Shown here: positions 1 to 8,529 of the stretch, one piece after another
How the letters are laid out: each line of letters starts with the position of its first letter
How positions within the stretch are numbered: position 1 is the first letter of the stretch
Assembly: GCF_003121985.1 (NCBI RefSeq)
Contig: NZ_QEWP01000011.1
Location: forward strand, 1-64,000
DNA from: Marinilabilia rubra
GTDB taxonomy: Bacteria > Bacteroidota > Bacteroidia > Bacteroidales > Marinilabiliaceae
DNA: 64,000 nucleotides
Direction of reading: 5' to 3'
Position numbers and translations under genes: made by a program
The notes under the pieces: generated by a model
The model's input: the letters and a program-made list of their open reading frames with translations, nothing else
Database searches by the model: none
Told to the model about the DNA's origin: nothing

Positions 1-305
1 GAAGGAACAGAATGTAGAACCAAAAAATAAAACATTTTCGAGTATCCACATATTAGAAATGATAAACCAAACCTTTGATTTTGTGAATATTCCATTGCAT
101 CAATCTGCTTAGCCTGACGGCTATGCCTGATAGGGGCCAACTTTCAATTTGCTGATATTTTGATTTTTACAGAAATCTGTCATTGGTAACGCAGTGAAGG
201 ATCTCTCTGTCTTAATTTGAAGAATTTTTAGATGCTCTGGCAAACAAATACCGTGACTTTTAGGACACCCTCATACATTTTTTTAGCCAGCTTCTTTGAA
301 CAAAA

Positions 306-334
306 AGCCGGAAACCTTTTGCAGGCCTCCGGCT
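306..334 (-). terminator. Intrinsic terminator of the DUF6261 gene
   Basis: A stem AGCCGGA/TCCGGCT lies just 3' of the minus-strand gene ending at 369 and is followed on that strand by a run of T. Bases 1-305 upstream of it hold no open reading frame I can support. Confidence 0.6.
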
Positions 335-368
335 CAAATTTGTTTTATTAAAACCCCGTGGTTAAAGT

Positions 369-1124
369 TTAATTATTTTCTATACTGTTTTCCGCATCAT
401 TTACTTCTTCTTCATTATCATCATCATTTGTGCGAACTAATATTAATTGGTTATACTCTTCAGCCAGTTCGTTAATGGCATCAATGGTTTTCTCAAACAC
501 CGTGTCGGAACTGATTTTAGCCGACATCTCCAGGTAATTGGTTAAGAAGCGATACAGTTCAATCAACTCCTTGCGGACTTCTTCGAATTTAACGTCGGGA
601 CTCTCGGCATTGGCATTCAGCCTCGCAAAATGGAGGTTTTCAAACTCTTTATTGGCGGCATCTAATTCTGCCAGCCAATCCGTAAGGCCTGTTTTTTCCA
701 AAGCTTCCACCGCTTCTGTTGTGCCGGTCAACTTTCTAACTATACTTGCTAAGGTGCTGGTTTCCGACTGGTAGTTCATTCGCCCTATGCCACCGCCAAA
801 AATTCTGATTTTATTGAGCAGAAATTCAGCAGAAGTGCGAACCGCATTGTCGTAATGTAATGTTAAGCCTTCCAGAACGAGGTTAAAACCACCTATGGCA
901 TTATCGCGACGCTCATCTGCTTTCTCAAGCTGAGGGGTAATGTCGCTGCCACGTTTGGTTTTGTACATGGAAGAGGCCAAAGCCGTTTTCTCTTCAATTT
1001 GGTTACAGATTTCCAGATTTTGGAGTTTTTCAGGGTCTTTTGTTTTTATGATTCTAACAATCACATTGAAAAACTGTACAAATTCACTGTTTCTTAACTT
1101 ATGGATTAAGATACTTTCTAACAT
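369..1124 (-). CDS. DUF6261 family protein
   Basis: The 251-residue product resembles the DUF6261 proteins that are widespread in Bacteroidota and have no known function. It is predicted to be mostly alpha-helical. The opening residues MLESILIHKLRNSEFVQFF and a helical middle part rich in Leu, Glu and Ala fit the family, and the C-terminal tail is very acidic (runs of Asp, Glu and Asn). No signal peptide or membrane segment is seen, so it is probably cytoplasmic. It is transcribed alone, with its own terminator, beside repeat-rich DNA. Relatives are often found near repeats and mobile elements, but that gives no function here. Confidence 0.7.
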   Translation of the reverse strand: MLESILIHKLRNSEFVQFFNVIVRIIKTKDPEKLQNLEICNQIEEKTALASSMYKTKRGSDITPQLEKADERRDNAIGGFNLVLEGLTLHYDNAVRTSAEFLLNKIRIFGGGIGRMNYQSETSTLASIVRKLTGTTEAVEALEKTGLTDWLAELDAANKEFENLHFARLNANAESPDVKFEEVRKELIELYRFLTNYLEMSAKISSDTVFEKTIDAINELAEEYNQLILVRTNDDDNEEEVNDAENSIENN

Positions 1125-1285
1125 AAAATTTTGGTTTTAACAGGGTTTTAATAAAACGACACTAAAATTAATGATAAATATCATTAAACGCAACCGTTCA
1201 AATTTTAAAACCCCTGAATGTCAGTAATGCTATACGATAGCGGAGGGGAATTTTTTTTTGTGGAGGTCGGATGAAATTTGAAAAG

Positions 1286-1771
1286 GCCCGGAAGGGCTGT
1301 AATATAGGTAGAAAAGTATATTCAAACATAGATGAATCCCGTAGGGATGTGATTGTTGTTTCGTACCTACGGCACTCGTCTCAAAATTATTTCACCAGGG
1401 TTCTCTACCGATATATCGTCCCTCCGGGACTAAGTGATTTTTCTTGTTTTTGGTTTTTTAAGGGTGCGCCTTGTCAGCTATGGTCAAAGCCCGGTAGGGC
1501 TGTAATATAGGTAGAAAAGGGGATTTAAACATTGGATGAGTCCCGTAGGGATGTGATTATTGTTCATGCCTATGGCACTCGTCTTCAATTAATTTCACCA
1601 AGTTTCTCTACCGATATTTCGTCCCTCCGGGACTAAGTGATTTTTCTTGTTTTTGGTTTTTTAAGGGGGCGCCTTGTCAGCTATGATCAAAGCCCGTTAG
1701 GGCTGTAATGTAGGTAGAAAATGAGATTCAAACATTCGATGAGTCCCTTAGGGATGTAATGTTTTTTTAAC
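1286..1771. repeat. Tandem repeat, 203-bp period, 2.4 copies
   Basis: Three copies start at 1286, 1489 and 1692, exactly 203 bp apart; the third is cut short. Each starts with a small hairpin of the type GCCCGGTAGGGC and carries TCCCGTAGGGATGTGATT about 50 bp on. The two full copies also carry CGTCCCTCCGGGACTAAGTG before a T-rich tail. The TCCCGTAGGGA and TCCCTCCGGGA parts are imperfect palindromes. The copies differ by scattered substitutions, so the duplication is not recent. The short open frame at 1271-1510 is just repeat read-through. Confidence 0.85.
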
Positions 1772-1823
1772 ATGAAAGGTGTGTTAAGTGAGTGTTTGTT
1801 AACTTTTTCATATACAGAGTGCT

Positions 1824-2243
1824 GCACCCCTGCAGGACGTTTCCAACAAGCTTCGGAATCTTGCTGCAGGGGTACGGCACGATCCCGACAAATCTCGAAA
1901 TCGTGCCGTAGGGGTGCAGGAAGCTTCCGACAAAATTTGGAATTTTGCTGCAGGGGTACCCGGCCATTTCAACAAAATTTGGAAACACGCCGTAGGGGTA
2001 CAGCACTATTCCAATATTATTTGATGTCGTGCCGCAGGGGTACAGCATGTTTTCGACGAAGTTTGGAAGCATGCCGCAGGGGTACACGGTGTTCTCGATA
2101 AAATTTGGAAGCATGCCGTAGGGGTGCCTTCAGTTCTCAATTAGTTTTGGCCATATGCTGCAGGCATACCTGAGCTTACCAAATAACTTTTGTCTGTTGC
2201 CGCAGGGATACCGGACCATTTCAGTGATATTTGATCATTTGGA
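1824..2243. repeat. Diverged tandem array, 42-bp period, about ten units
   Basis: The core GYAGGGGTRC recurs at 1866, 1908, 1950, 1992, 2034, 2076 and 2118, with weaker copies at 2160 and 2202. An inverted core (GCACCCCTGCAGG) sits in phase at 1824. Every interval is exactly 42 bp although the units differ widely in sequence. A second conserved part, roughly ACAAAATTTGGAA, lies 22-34 bases into most units. In the unit at 1866 the segment GGCACGAT pairs perfectly with ATCGTGCC 16 bases later. Because 42 is divisible by 3, both strands show 14-residue repeat peptides, but nothing else suggests they are translated. Confidence 0.85.
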
Positions 2244-2535
2244 GAGGGGGCAAGTGATGGTTGCAAAAGAAATGGGGTAGGTCTTACATTGGGATGGCAA
2301 CGAACCCCATGCTTCATGTCCCACGCTCCATATTCCATGCCCCGCGCCCTTCCCGCATTCTTTTAACTTTTTGACAAAACATAATAAGTTTTTAGATGTG
2401 AATGGGGATATTGGATTGAATGAGAGAGAAGTGATGCTTTCATTTCTCTTTTCCCGGTTTTTATTTAATGGCCCCCAAAATAGAATTTATGCACAATGAC
2501 AATATGGGGACGTTAGGCTTTATGGTAATGACCAA
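2244..2535. other. Gene-free stretch with a CATGCTTCATG word repeat
   Basis: No gene is visible. The segment 2307-2345 consists of short related words (CCCCATGCTTCATGTCCC, then CACGCTCCATATTCCATG). A close relative of the first word, CCCCATGCTTCATGCCC, occurs at about 13280. The remainder is AT-rich with no recognisable feature. Confidence 0.4.
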
Positions 2536-2657
2536 TACGTCCAAAAAAATTAAATATATGGACAAAGGCTTAAATGGTGTTCATTTTTATTTACAAATTC
2601 GCAAATCGTTCAATATTTGCAGAAATTTGAACAAATAAGAAGTTCCTTTTCAATAAT

Positions 2658-2682
2658 TGGACATATATTTGTATTACGTCCA
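2658..2682 (+). promoter_or_regulatory. Candidate promoter and operator of the Fic gene
   Basis: TATATTTG at 2664-2671 matches the Bacteroidota -7 element TAnnTTTG. It is bracketed by TGGAC (2658-2662) and GTCCA (2678-2682), an inverted pair 20 bp centre to centre. The same half-sites in opposite order, GTCCA (2539-2543) and TGGAC (2559-2563), lie 119 bp upstream with the same 20-bp spacing. A dimeric repressor, perhaps the Fic protein's own C-terminal DNA-binding domain, could bind here; that is inference. Confidence 0.4.
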
Positions 2683-2706
2683 CAATTAAAAAAATATTGA
2701 ACACAT

Positions 2707-3828
2707 ATGAGCGGCCGGAAGTTTGATAGACAAAATCCCTACAATGACTTACCCCTGTTGCCACCAGGTAAGGACATCGAAAATAATCCTGTTATTTTAA
2801 AGCGATTGGTTTCTGCATCAAGAGCTCTGGCTACTGTTAACGGAAATTTAAATCGATTGCCTAATCCATTAATGCTAATAAATACTTTGGCATTGCAGGA
2901 AGCTAAAACTTCTACTGAAATAGAAAACATTTTCACCACAGAGGATGAACTCTATAAGGCAATTTCAGATACACGTAAAGAAACCAATGTAAATCCAGCA
3001 ACAAAGGAAGTTTTGAAATATAGAGAAGCTCTTTGGGCAGGATTTAAAGAACTTCAAACAAGAAAAAAAATTGATTCTAACTTAATTAAGCAAATTTTCA
3101 ATCAAATAAAAGAAACTACATCAGGATATCGGCCACCACAAGCACAAGTCGTAATTAAAAGAGGTGAAAGTGAATTTCGCCCGGGAGAAATCATTTATAC
3201 TCCCCCAAGAGCTGAAGGATTGATAGAAAATTTAATGGATAATCTCATTACGTACTTAAACAACGATGATCTATATCCTGCAGACCCATTATTGAAAATG
3301 TGTGTTGCTCATTATCAATTTGAAGCAATCCACCCGTTCCAGGATGGAAATGGAAGAACAGGACGAATTATAAATCTCTTGTATTTGTTTAGTAAGGGAT
3401 TACTTAGTCAACCTGTGTTATATATGTCAAAATTTGTCATTCAAAATAAGGAGGACTACTATTTTAAATTAGGAGCTGTAACTCAAAGAAACTCTTGGGA
3501 ATCTTGGATTGAATTTATGTTGGAGGCCACCGAAAAGACTTCAATTTTGACAAATACCCGAATTGATGAAATTCTAGCTCAGATGGATTCTACTCTGGAA
3601 TATGGAAAAGGAAAAATAAAATGGTATAATAAAGAGGTGAATGAAGCTATATTTAGCCAGCCATATATCAAACCTAATATCATTGGGAGAATCATAGGAA
3701 AAACATCCAGAACAACATTAACTAAATATGTAAATGAACTGGTTAATTACAATATCCTGAGACCAAAAAAAGATGGAGTGGAAGTATATTATATAAATGA
3801 TGATTTGATAAGAATATTAGAAGGATAG
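2707..3828 (+). CDS. Fic family protein (probable AMP transferase) with C-terminal winged helix
   Basis: Fic enzymes transfer AMP, or another nucleotide part, from a nucleotide to a protein hydroxyl. The catalytic loop HPFQDGNGRTGR begins at about residue 209 and matches HxFx(D/E)GNGRxxR completely, so the enzyme looks active. The N-terminal domain carries S69-TEI-E73-N74, which fits the inhibitory motif (S/T)xxxE(G/N); this would be a class II, self-inhibited Fic protein. About residues 300-373 look like a winged-helix DNA-binding domain. At 373 residues it has the usual length for Fic plus wHTH. No separate antitoxin gene is adjacent. The target protein cannot be told from sequence. Confidence 0.9.
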   Translation: MSGRKFDRQNPYNDLPLLPPGKDIENNPVILKRLVSASRALATVNGNLNRLPNPLMLINTLALQEAKTSTEIENIFTTEDELYKAISDTRKETNVNPATKEVLKYREALWAGFKELQTRKKIDSNLIKQIFNQIKETTSGYRPPQAQVVIKRGESEFRPGEIIYTPPRAEGLIENLMDNLITYLNNDDLYPADPLLKMCVAHYQFEAIHPFQDGNGRTGRIINLLYLFSKGLLSQPVLYMSKFVIQNKEDYYFKLGAVTQRNSWESWIEFMLEATEKTSILTNTRIDEILAQMDSTLEYGKGKIKWYNKEVNEAIFSQPYIKPNIIGRIIGKTSRTTLTKYVNELVNYNILRPKKDGVEVYYINDDLIRILEG

Positions 3829-4051
3829 AAAACAAAAAAGCCTAACAAAGCCATATACGCCAGCCGTGGCATCCACAGCATATTGATGGTTTTCTTTTTA
3901 GCTCTCCAATGCATTCAAGGTGATAAAGTCGCATCTGGCCTTAAAGCCATGGTTAAACGAATAAAGCCGGGAAGGTTGGAAAATTAGGGACGAAATAATT
4001 ATTGATATATAAATTAACAATTCCTAACGCTTTGAAAACCCTTTAAAAAAC
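3829..4051. other. Gene-free spacer after the Fic gene
   Basis: No gene is seen. The part near 3838-3880 (AAGCCTAACAAAGCCATATA) resembles intergenic repeat text of other Bacteroidota, from memory only. It ends at the terminator of the convergent transaldolase gene. Confidence 0.3.
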
Positions 4052-4082
4052 AAATCCCGCTGCCATAAACGGAGCGGGATTT
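4052..4082 (-). terminator. Terminator of the transaldolase/FSA gene
   Basis: A perfect 10-bp stem AAATCCCGCT/AGCGGGATTT with an 11-base loop is followed on the minus strand by GTTTTTT, just beyond the stop codon at 4106. Confidence 0.85.
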
Positions 4083-4105
4083 ATTGTTATAGGGAAAAGC
4101 CCTAA

Positions 4106-4771
4106 TTAAAACGGAATATCATAAAGCTTTTTCCCGTCTTTCAGGAAGGCATCCACACTGGCATCGGTCATGGGGTGACTGCGCAGGCGTTCCAGTATTT
4201 CGTAACTGATGGTGGCCGAGTAGCACCCTGTAAGGGTCACCCGGTGAACCTGATCAACGGTTTTAAAGCTGGCAGCTAGTACTTTGGTGGGCAGTTTGAA
4301 ATCGGTGAAGCTTTTTACGATGTGGTTAACCACTTCAATGCCGTGTGAAGAAATATTGTCCAGTCGGTTGACGTAAGGTGCCACAAAGTTGGCTCCGGCG
4401 CGAGCGGCTACTAAAGCCTGCTGGTGAGTAAAGATGGCTGTAGCCGTTACTTTGATGCCAGACTTTTTAAGCATGGGAATAGCCCTGAATCCTTCCTCTG
4501 TAATAGGGATCTTGGCATAGAAGTCGCACTTGTCACCACATATCTCGCGGTATTTTTTGGCTTCATCCAACATGCGCTCAGCTTTTTCGCTGATCATTTG
4601 CACGTGAAGCATTTTGTCGCCCACCAGTTTTACCAGTTCGGGAAGAATCACTGAAAGTTTCTTGCCTTCAGCGGCCAGAATAGTCGGGTTGGTGGTGATT
4701 CCCTGAAGCGGGAAATAGTGCAACAATTTTTTGATCTCTTCAATGTTGGCTGTATCTGCTAGATAATACAT
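4106..4771 (-). CDS. Transaldolase / fructose-6-phosphate aldolase family protein
   Basis: The 221-residue protein is a short, single-domain transaldolase of the TalC/FSA type. It would move or release three-carbon dihydroxyacetone units between sugar phosphates, in the cytoplasm. The family start MYYLADTANIEEIKKL, the GITTNPT segment and FYAKIPIT, with the Schiff-base lysine at residue 87, are all present. I start at the ATG at 4771; an upstream in-frame ATG (4798) would add nine residues absent from the family. Transaldolase versus FSA activity cannot be settled without checking the active-site residues. It would fit the pentose-phosphate side of the nearby gnd gene. Confidence 0.85.
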   Translation of the reverse strand: MYYLADTANIEEIKKLLHYFPLQGITTNPTILAAEGKKLSVILPELVKLVGDKMLHVQMISEKAERMLDEAKKYREICGDKCDFYAKIPITEEGFRAIPMLKKSGIKVTATAIFTHQQALVAARAGANFVAPYVNRLDNISSHGIEVVNHIVKSFTDFKLPTKVLAASFKTVDQVHRVTLTGCYSATISYEILERLRSHPMTDASVDAFLKDGKKLYDIPF

Positions 4772-5066
4772 GATGTTTGATTTTTTAATTTTTTGCAAAG
4801 TTGGGGAAAAATCGGATGTTCCGGCAATAAATATTTTTAAAAATGTGCATTAAAATATTTAATCATATAAGGGAATATTAGAATTTTTTGGAAATCTACA
4901 GTCTTTATTTTGTTTGCATCCTTGATCTTTAACAGGGTTATTGCCAGGAAGAAAAGCTTCTTTTTTTTATTTGATCAGGTCCTGTGATGATCAAAATCGC
5001 TTACCAAATCTCATGGCATGACAATTGTTGTTTTAGTGATGTGTTATTTTTTGTTAGGAGGAAGTT

Positions 5067-5615
5067 ATGAAAAAGTTAGTTGTATTAGTATTAGCAACCG
5101 TGTTTTCAATGGGAACCTTCGCCATGGAAAACACTAAGAAAGAAGATAAAGCTCTGCGGAAAGCCCGGAAAGAAGCTATTTTGTTGGAACAATATAAGAC
5201 GATGCTTAATGCAGTTGAAAACCAGGCTTTCGTTCTTGAAGCCGACTATCTGAGCAATCAGTACGGACATAGAGTAATAGTTCCTTCCTCACTCAATTTC
5301 ATAAAAGTGGAGGCAGGTGAGGCAATCATTCAAATCGGATCAAACGGAAGGATGGGTGCAAACGGAGTAGGCGGTGTTACTGCTGAAGGAAAGATTAGCG
5401 GTTACGAAATTGAAAAGAATCATAAAAAGAAGTCCGGGACAGTTTCGATGACTGTAACGACCAATCTTGGCATTTATGATCTTCACATGTCTTTTAATGC
5501 CAGAGGTCATTCATCTGCTTCTGTTTCCGGATTACGCCGTGGCAGGCTGAATTACTCGGGTGAGCTTGTGCCGCTTGCATCTTCAGGTGTTTTCCAGGGA
5601 AGTCAGTCTTATTAA
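5067..5615 (+). CDS. DUF4251 family secreted protein
   Basis: The 182-residue protein starts with a clear signal peptide (MKKLVVLVLATVFSMGTFA, cleavage near residue 19), followed by a Lys/Arg/Glu-rich helix and then a probable beta-rich domain ending in SGELVPLASSGVFQGSQSY. It resembles DUF4251, a Bacteroidota periplasmic or outer-membrane family of unknown function. The start is preceded by TTAGGAGGAAGTT, an unusually good Shine-Dalgarno site for this phylum, which suggests strong translation. It is a single gene with its own terminator. Confidence 0.75.
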   Translation: MKKLVVLVLATVFSMGTFAMENTKKEDKALRKARKEAILLEQYKTMLNAVENQAFVLEADYLSNQYGHRVIVPSSLNFIKVEAGEAIIQIGSNGRMGANGVGGVTAEGKISGYEIEKNHKKKSGTVSMTVTTNLGIYDLHMSFNARGHSSASVSGLRRGRLNYSGELVPLASSGVFQGSQSY

Positions 5616-5650
5616 AAATGTTAGCATTTAAAATTTGTATTTTTTTTGGA

Positions 5651-5684
5651 AAAGGAGGCTGTTCGAAATGGGACAGCCTCCTTT
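5651..5684. terminator. Bidirectional terminator between the DUF4251 gene and uxaE
   Basis: A perfect 12-bp stem AAAGGAGGCTGT/ACAGCCTCCTTT lies between two convergent genes. It is A-rich upstream and T-containing downstream, so it can serve both strands. Confidence 0.85.
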
Positions 5685-5704
5685 CTATATCAGCCCCTAA
5701 AAAA

Positions 5705-6955
5705 TCAATCTACAAACAGCCTCCTGGCATGCCTTTCATAAAGATTCTCAAATACGCATTTACCCACAATTTCGGAGTGATGTTCCAGATATGCGTTGAA
5801 GGCATCAATGTCTTCAGCTGCCAGTTTGTAACCAACATGAATTAATTGGCGCAGGTTTGAATTGTATTTCGGATTATCCGGGATATGACGAAGAGCATTA
5901 GCAAATTCTTCGCCAGTCCAACCCTGAACTTCAAGAGCTGTTGGAAGTTTATCTTCGTCAATGTCTATCACGTCGGCATAAGGGGCGCAAAGTTTTTCAA
6001 CATTACTCAGTGCCCTGGAATAAAGGTGCTTAATGAACTTAAGTGCTTCTCCTCCTGCAAGTGCCAGGCCGATAACCTCTTCCAGCCAGGTGGTTCCTGC
6101 TGTTTTAAGGTGAAATCCCTTGTCGTGTTTTTGAGAAAGCTCTTTAATAATGGGGTATATGGAAAACTTATCCGATCCTGAGTGAATACTCATTTTCAGC
6201 TCTTCAGGGAGTCCGAATTGTTTAATGGCAAAATCAATCACCATGAGGTTGGTCTCATATTCGGTGCGAAAAGCGTCAAGGTCTCCAACATAGTCTACTC
6301 CTTTGTTGAATCGTCCGGTGAACTTGGGCGCTATGGTCTGTGCCGGAACCCCGTTATGTGCCAGCATTGCCAAAATAAACAGTAACTCTTCCGGTGATTG
6401 AGCATCAGGAACCTCGTCCATTGAGACTTCTGTGATAAAGTTGCCCTTTCCTTTGGTTTCCTCAATGTGCCTGTAGGTTGCCCCTGCCATTTGAGTGGCA
6501 TAGAAATATTGGTCAACAATACTTCGCAGCATATCTTCGTTGATGTTAAAGGAGGCTCCGAGGCCCGGAATTTCAGTATTACCAATGAAATCCTTCATTT
6601 CGCCAATGAAGTTTTCTTCATCAGCAGCCTCTCCTTTTTGTCCGATGTAAGCGGCAACGTCGATGGTGAAAAAGTTCGAGCTATCCAGAAACCGGTCAAC
6701 CGTATCCGGGTTAATATGATCCGCATCAATGAACCAGGGCTTATCCCAATCCGCTTCTTTTATTGCTTTTTCAACTGCTTGGCGGGCATCCTTTGGCTCA
6801 CTGCCAATGGTTGTGTGTTCGCGGTGCGATTTGTTCCAGACAGGTGTTATTTCCTGACCCTGTTTTTGAGCTTCAATTATGGTTTTTAGTTGCCATCCTG
6901 CCTGATGAGCGAACCGATCGCCCATACCGAATGAGTACTTTGATAGTTTTTTCAT
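5705..6955 (-). CDS. uxaE: Tagaturonate epimerase family protein
   Basis: The protein resembles UxaE, which epimerises D-tagaturonate to D-fructuronate and so channels galacturonate into the glucuronate branch. The 416-residue length and the N-terminal signature KYSFGMGDRFAHQAGWQLK fit. Conserved acidic and histidine segments (WFIDADHINPDTVDRFLD; MSIHSGSDKFSIYP; FHLKTAGTTWLEEV) probably supply metal and substrate ligands. It is cytoplasmic, with no signal peptide. It lies 133 bp downstream of a LacI-type regulator on the same strand and may be its operon partner. With uxaC in the same regulon, a separate UxaB/UxaA route for galacturonate would not be needed. Confidence 0.85.
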   Translation of the reverse strand: MKKLSKYSFGMGDRFAHQAGWQLKTIIEAQKQGQEITPVWNKSHREHTTIGSEPKDARQAVEKAIKEADWDKPWFIDADHINPDTVDRFLDSSNFFTIDVAAYIGQKGEAADEENFIGEMKDFIGNTEIPGLGASFNINEDMLRSIVDQYFYATQMAGATYRHIEETKGKGNFITEVSMDEVPDAQSPEELLFILAMLAHNGVPAQTIAPKFTGRFNKGVDYVGDLDAFRTEYETNLMVIDFAIKQFGLPEELKMSIHSGSDKFSIYPIIKELSQKHDKGFHLKTAGTTWLEEVIGLALAGGEALKFIKHLYSRALSNVEKLCAPYADVIDIDEDKLPTALEVQGWTGEEFANALRHIPDNPKYNSNLRQLIHVGYKLAAEDIDAFNAYLEHHSEIVGKCVFENLYERHARRLFVD

Positions 6956-7088
6956 AACTAAGTTTTTATTGTTTTATGCGTATGAGTTCTTTGTTGCAGG
7001 CTTACAGTAAGTAAAGGCTTTAATCCTTTTATATATATGAGGGTAAGCCCCTTGATAATCATGGATTAAGCCAATGGTTGTGTTTTTC

Positions 7089-8132
7089 CTAATACATAGA
7101 AAGTGTTTCAGTATTAATGATTTCAACCGGTTGAAATTCATGCTTCAGGGCAATGGTGTGTGAGGTCAGGTATTCGAACAAGCGCTTCACCGCTTTTTCA
7201 CTTTGATCCATGGGTCTTTGGCCAATGAGAAAATGGATGATACCTTTCTTTAAGTAATCAGTGTTTTTGCGCGTTATCTCGTAACCCACCAGAATTGTAT
7301 CTAGCCTCTTTTTTTCAAGATATCTGGCAATAACATGCGTCTTGGCGCTGGAAACAAGTATGGCGCCTATGTTTGGGTTTTGTTTTAGAACCTTATCTAT
7401 TTTTGCTTCAACCGTTTCTTTGTCAGTCTGATGAATTTCCACCGTAATTTTCATGCCGGTATTTTGGCCGGTATCCAGGAAATAACTCAGAAATCCCTGA
7501 TTTCGTCGGTTGAGATGTTGAGTGTTCTCAAGATTTTTGGCAAGGTTAACTACCAGTATGTCTTTTTCCGGGGCAATGCCAAAGTCGATGAGGCTTGCAG
7601 CCACCCGACCTCCCTGAAAAGCATCTTCTCCAATAAAAGAAATGCAATTGGTGTTGTCAAGAAATGTGTCGATGAAAATATAGGGAATTTTTTTCCGGTC
7701 AAGTTCTTCGCAAAAGTGAAGAGCTTCGTTTTTCAGGATAGGGGCAAGGATAACTCCGTCTGTTGGATTTTCAAGGATTTCCCGGGTTTTTGTCAGAAAA
7801 TCAACCTCATTGTGCAATTCAAAGAATCGGTAATCGATCTCCACAGAGAACGGTTGCAACTCATGAACGGCCTTTTCGATGCCTTTGGGATGTGCCAGCC
7901 AGTAAACGTTGTCCTGCCCGCCCTTGGGTATCAAAACCGAGAATTTATAGGTTTTTTTGGTGGTAAGAGCCTGGGCCACAATGTTAGGCTGATAGTTCAT
8001 CTCTTTGGCGATGGCCAGCACCTTTTCACGGGTCTTTTGCGCCACTTCCCCCCTGTTGTGAAGTACCCTGTCCACTGTTCCAATGGAAACATCTGCCTTT
8101 TCCGCTATATCTTTTATTCTTACTTGCTTCAT
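7089..8132 (-). CDS. LacI family transcriptional regulator
   Basis: The N-terminus MKQVRIKDIAEKADVSIGTVDRVLHNRGEV is a LacI/GalR helix-turn-helix (about residues 1-50). The rest is a type I periplasmic-binding-protein-like effector domain (about 60-340). The 347-residue length is normal. The recognition-helix region reads SIGTVDRVLHNRG rather than the usual SxATVSRALNG, so its operator may differ from that of the second LacI protein at 18694. It lies between the TRAP transporter genes and uxaE, all on the minus strand, and is probably a local uronate-responsive repressor. The effector is unknown. Confidence 0.9.
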   Translation of the reverse strand: MKQVRIKDIAEKADVSIGTVDRVLHNRGEVAQKTREKVLAIAKEMNYQPNIVAQALTTKKTYKFSVLIPKGGQDNVYWLAHPKGIEKAVHELQPFSVEIDYRFFELHNEVDFLTKTREILENPTDGVILAPILKNEALHFCEELDRKKIPYIFIDTFLDNTNCISFIGEDAFQGGRVAASLIDFGIAPEKDILVVNLAKNLENTQHLNRRNQGFLSYFLDTGQNTGMKITVEIHQTDKETVEAKIDKVLKQNPNIGAILVSSAKTHVIARYLEKKRLDTILVGYEITRKNTDYLKKGIIHFLIGQRPMDQSEKAVKRLFEYLTSHTIALKHEFQPVEIINTETLSMY

Positions 8133-8212
8133 GGTTTGTCAAATTAATTCTCTGATCACTATTGACCAAAAAAATCACAATTGCTGTTTTAGAGTGCTTA
8201 ACTTTGATAGTT

Positions 8213-8295
8213 GGCCCTCTTCGAGGACCTGCTTTGCCTGACCGCATGTCCCCGGGTTTCGTCCGGGGTTATCCAAATTGGCCCTGTTCAGGGCC
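8213..8295. repeat. Cluster of three GC-rich hairpins
   Basis: Three compact hairpins follow one another in otherwise AT-rich DNA: 8213-8229 (GG-C-CCTC, loop TTC, GAGG-A-CC), 8250-8268 (CCCCGG/CCGGGG) and 8280-8295 (GGCCCTG, loop TT, CAGGGCC). No gene is present. This could be REP-like DNA or a structured RNA upstream of the LacI gene at 7089. Confidence 0.6.
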
Positions 8296-8406
8296 CCGGA
8301 ACCCATGCCAGCATGATTTGTCATTTTCGCATTATGCCTCAAGGTTATATTGGGGTAGCCACTACCAATGACGGATTTTTGTAACATACAATAATGCAAT
8401 AATAGT

Positions 8407-8431
8407 CCGTTATCCCGATGGTTCGGGATTG
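8407..8431. repeat. Dispersed 25-bp hairpin repeat, copy 1
   Basis: The segment from CCGTTATCCC to GGGATTG is identical to 31100-31124. It contains a perfect stem ATCCCGA/TCGGGAT with a four-base loop. Confidence 0.75.
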
Positions 8432-8529
8432 CAATAAGTTTTGAATCAATTGTTTATAGATTAACAATTTTCTAGGTTAACGTTTGTATTATCAATTGGT
8501 TATGATTTATCTTTCATCTAAGTAAAATC

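Noticed and set aside
1767-2114. Open frames on both strands of the 42-bp array, encoding 14-residue repeats (YPCG or CRRGT types)
   Set aside because: They follow automatically from a stop-free 42-bp repeat; no start signal, signal peptide or domain supports translation of either. Reported as DNA repeat only.
1824-2243. CRISPR array
   Set aside because: The conserved core is only about 10 bp, the units are diverged throughout, the 42-bp period is too short for repeat plus spacer, and no cas gene is near.
3838-3880. Integron attC-like site (GCCTAACAAAGCC)
   Set aside because: No matching inverse core downstream and no integrase; probably ordinary intergenic repeat text.
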